DNA of 43,832 nucleotides, taken from the NCBI GenBank assembly GCA_020726185.1, contig DYTB01000010.1, positions 1-43,832 on the forward strand, written 5' to 3'. Numbering within the stretch: position 1 is the first letter of the stretch; every line of letters starts with the position of its first letter. The DNA is from Candidatus Odyssella sp. GTDB taxonomy: Bacteria > Pseudomonadota > Alphaproteobacteria > Paracaedibacterales > CAITNM01. The position numbers and the translations under genes were made by a program. Positions 43,006 to 43,832 of this stretch are shown here, one piece after another. The notes under the pieces were generated by a model. It saw nothing but the letters and a program-made list of their open reading frames with translations, ran no database searches and was not told the origin of the DNA.

Positions 43006-43770
43006 TTATGCGTTATACGTGTAATTTTTTTGAGGAGCAGCTCCTGGAGCATTATTGTAGGTTACATAATCTACACGTCCATGTTCAGCTGCTGCTGTTA
43101 CTGCCAATTTTCCAAACTTATGTGTGTATCTAACTAATGCGTGCCTTGCGTCTCCGCCTACAAGACCATTTAGATCAATTTCTGGTATGTAAGCTTCTAT
43201 TGTGTGGAAGGTGGTGGTTGTGTGTCCTGCTTCCAATCCACCATACCCAAGCACAGCATGACGCAGTCTGAATGTATAAGTAGTAGAAACCTGCGAAGTT
43301 GCGCTTGCTGGAGGGAAGTTATCACCAAATTGAGTTGAACCAAAGAAATCCCCTTCTAAAAGAGCCGTAACATCATTTCCTGATTTGTTTTTAACAAGCA
43401 TATCTAGACGTATTTTGCTTTGCTTGGCATGCAAGTAGAAATGCTCTTTCCATTTTGTTGGCACGTTAGGTAACGCAGTATTGCGCATCTGTAATGCATA
43501 AGGCATACGGCTGATGTTAGTTTGCTCACCTGTATGTGCCTTAGCATCACGAATTACGTCTAACTTAACTAAACCGCCTATTTTTACAGCTGCTGTTGTA
43601 CCTGGAATTGCAATGTATCCTTTATCAAATACAGGTGCATTTTCCCCTTGATTCATGACTGCCGAAGACTGAATAGTAGCTGGATGTTGCTCTTTGATCT
43701 GCTTATTTTCTGATTGAATTTCTTTAACTTGGCTATTCTGTTCTTTAACCTGACGAACAATAGTTTCCAA
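43006..43770 (-). CDS. DcaP-like porin, N-terminal half (broken)
   Basis: 254 residues to an in-frame TAA. It begins with a coiled-coil linker (ETIVRQVKEQNSQVKEIQSE), as in DcaP-like trimeric porins, then barrel strands from GYIAIPGTTAAVKIGGLVKL onward, including FRLRHAVLGYGGLEAGHTTT. The listed TTG start is only the first available codon. The same frame upstream reads a hydrophobic stretch (KTTQTLLIVL, stop TAG at 43792-43794, LSVSKKQL) that looks like a signal peptide broken by another stop and by loss of its start. The gene is therefore probably a pseudogene, or the window carries two base errors. Intact members form general diffusion channels for small anionic solutes. Confidence 0.7.
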   Translation of the reverse strand: METIVRQVKEQNSQVKEIQSENKQIKEQHPATIQSSAVMNQGENAPVFDKGYIAIPGTTAAVKIGGLVKLDVIRDAKAHTGEQTNISRMPYALQMRNTALPNVPTKWKEHFYLHAKQSKIRLDMLVKNKSGNDVTALLEGDFFGSTQFGDNFPPASATSQVSTTYTFRLRHAVLGYGGLEAGHTTTTFHTIEAYIPEIDLNGLVGGDARHALVRYTHKFGKLAVTAAAEHGRVDYVTYNNAPGAAPQKNYTYNA

Positions 43771-43832
43771 TTGCTTTTTCGAGACACTTAACTAAAGAAC
43801 GATAAGAAGGGTTTGAGTAGTTTTTCAAGATT

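Noticed and set aside
43006-43008. Stop-codon recoding (TAA read as an amino acid) in the porin
   Set aside because: All other genes in the window end normally at TAA, TAG or TGA, and the porin has a second, different in-frame stop upstream.
1-43832. CRISPR arrays, tRNA or rRNA genes
   Set aside because: No regularly spaced direct repeats and no cloverleaf or rRNA signature were seen on either strand.

Overview
The window (about 43.8 kb, AT-rich) looks like chromosome from an alphaproteobacterium, most likely a host-associated member such as a Holosporales-type protist symbiont. The lineage clues are the DUF4167-clpB gene pair, the long alphaproteobacterial type of ribosomal protein S9, an LdtR-like MarR protein, and a hairpin repeat of the GATCAAGTC type common in alphaproteobacterial intergenic DNA. 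The host-associated lifestyle is inferred from several unrecognised exported proteins, a large surface polymorphic-toxin gene in a decayed state, and insertion-sequence debris. The exact taxon cannot be fixed by eye.

Layout. 1-1.2 kb: 5'-truncated exported protein with kinase-like motifs. 1.3-9.6 kb (minus strand): a contact-dependent-inhibition (CDI)-like locus. A CdiA/filamentous-haemagglutinin-like gene carries three roughly 100-residue repeats and a C-terminal WHH (HNH/Endo VII-type) nuclease, followed 4 bases later by an intact SUKH (SMI1/KNR4) immunity gene. The toxin gene is split by two net -1 frameshifts and has no partner transporter in the window. An IS256-type transposase remnant lies beside it. 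9.6-10.2 kb: a gap with no convincing gene. 10.2-17.6 kb: housekeeping genes asnB, gltA, a MarR regulator and dnaE. 17.6-24.8 kb: lptD (minus), phaB-like reductase (plus), beta-carbonic anhydrase (minus) divergent from a SulP-STAS anion transporter (plus), then ettA (minus). 24.9-28.7 kb: two exported proteins of unknown function and a large exported TPR-like protein. 28.7-32.8 kb: DUF4167 gene overlapping clpB by 131 bases, a three-hairpin REP-like element, and an AI-2E-family permease. 32.8-36.8 kb: a secreted S9-type peptidase and an exported protein with HTH-like and glycosyltransferase-like segments. Between these two is a 51-base second copy of the permease 3' end that differs only at synonymous sites. 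36.9-40.0 kb: a MerR-TipAS regulator with a MerR-type 19-base-spacer promoter, a divergent metallo-beta-lactamase-like lipoprotein, and alanine racemase. 40.0-42.2 kb: an exported Lys-rich/Pro-Gly-Gln-Tyr-rich protein, then the rplM-rpsI operon. 42.3-43.8 kb: a DcaP-like porin broken by an in-frame stop and lacking a readable signal peptide.

How the genes fit together. The core genes cover replication (dnaE), translation (rplM, rpsI, ettA), proteostasis (clpB), the TCA cycle (gltA), asparagine synthesis, peptidoglycan precursor supply (alr) and LPS assembly (lptD). The carbonic anhydrase/SulP pair suggests coordinated inorganic-carbon handling. The accessory layer is mostly exported proteins. 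The most notable systems are the frameshifted CDI locus with a live immunity gene and the recombination scar around the secreted peptidase.
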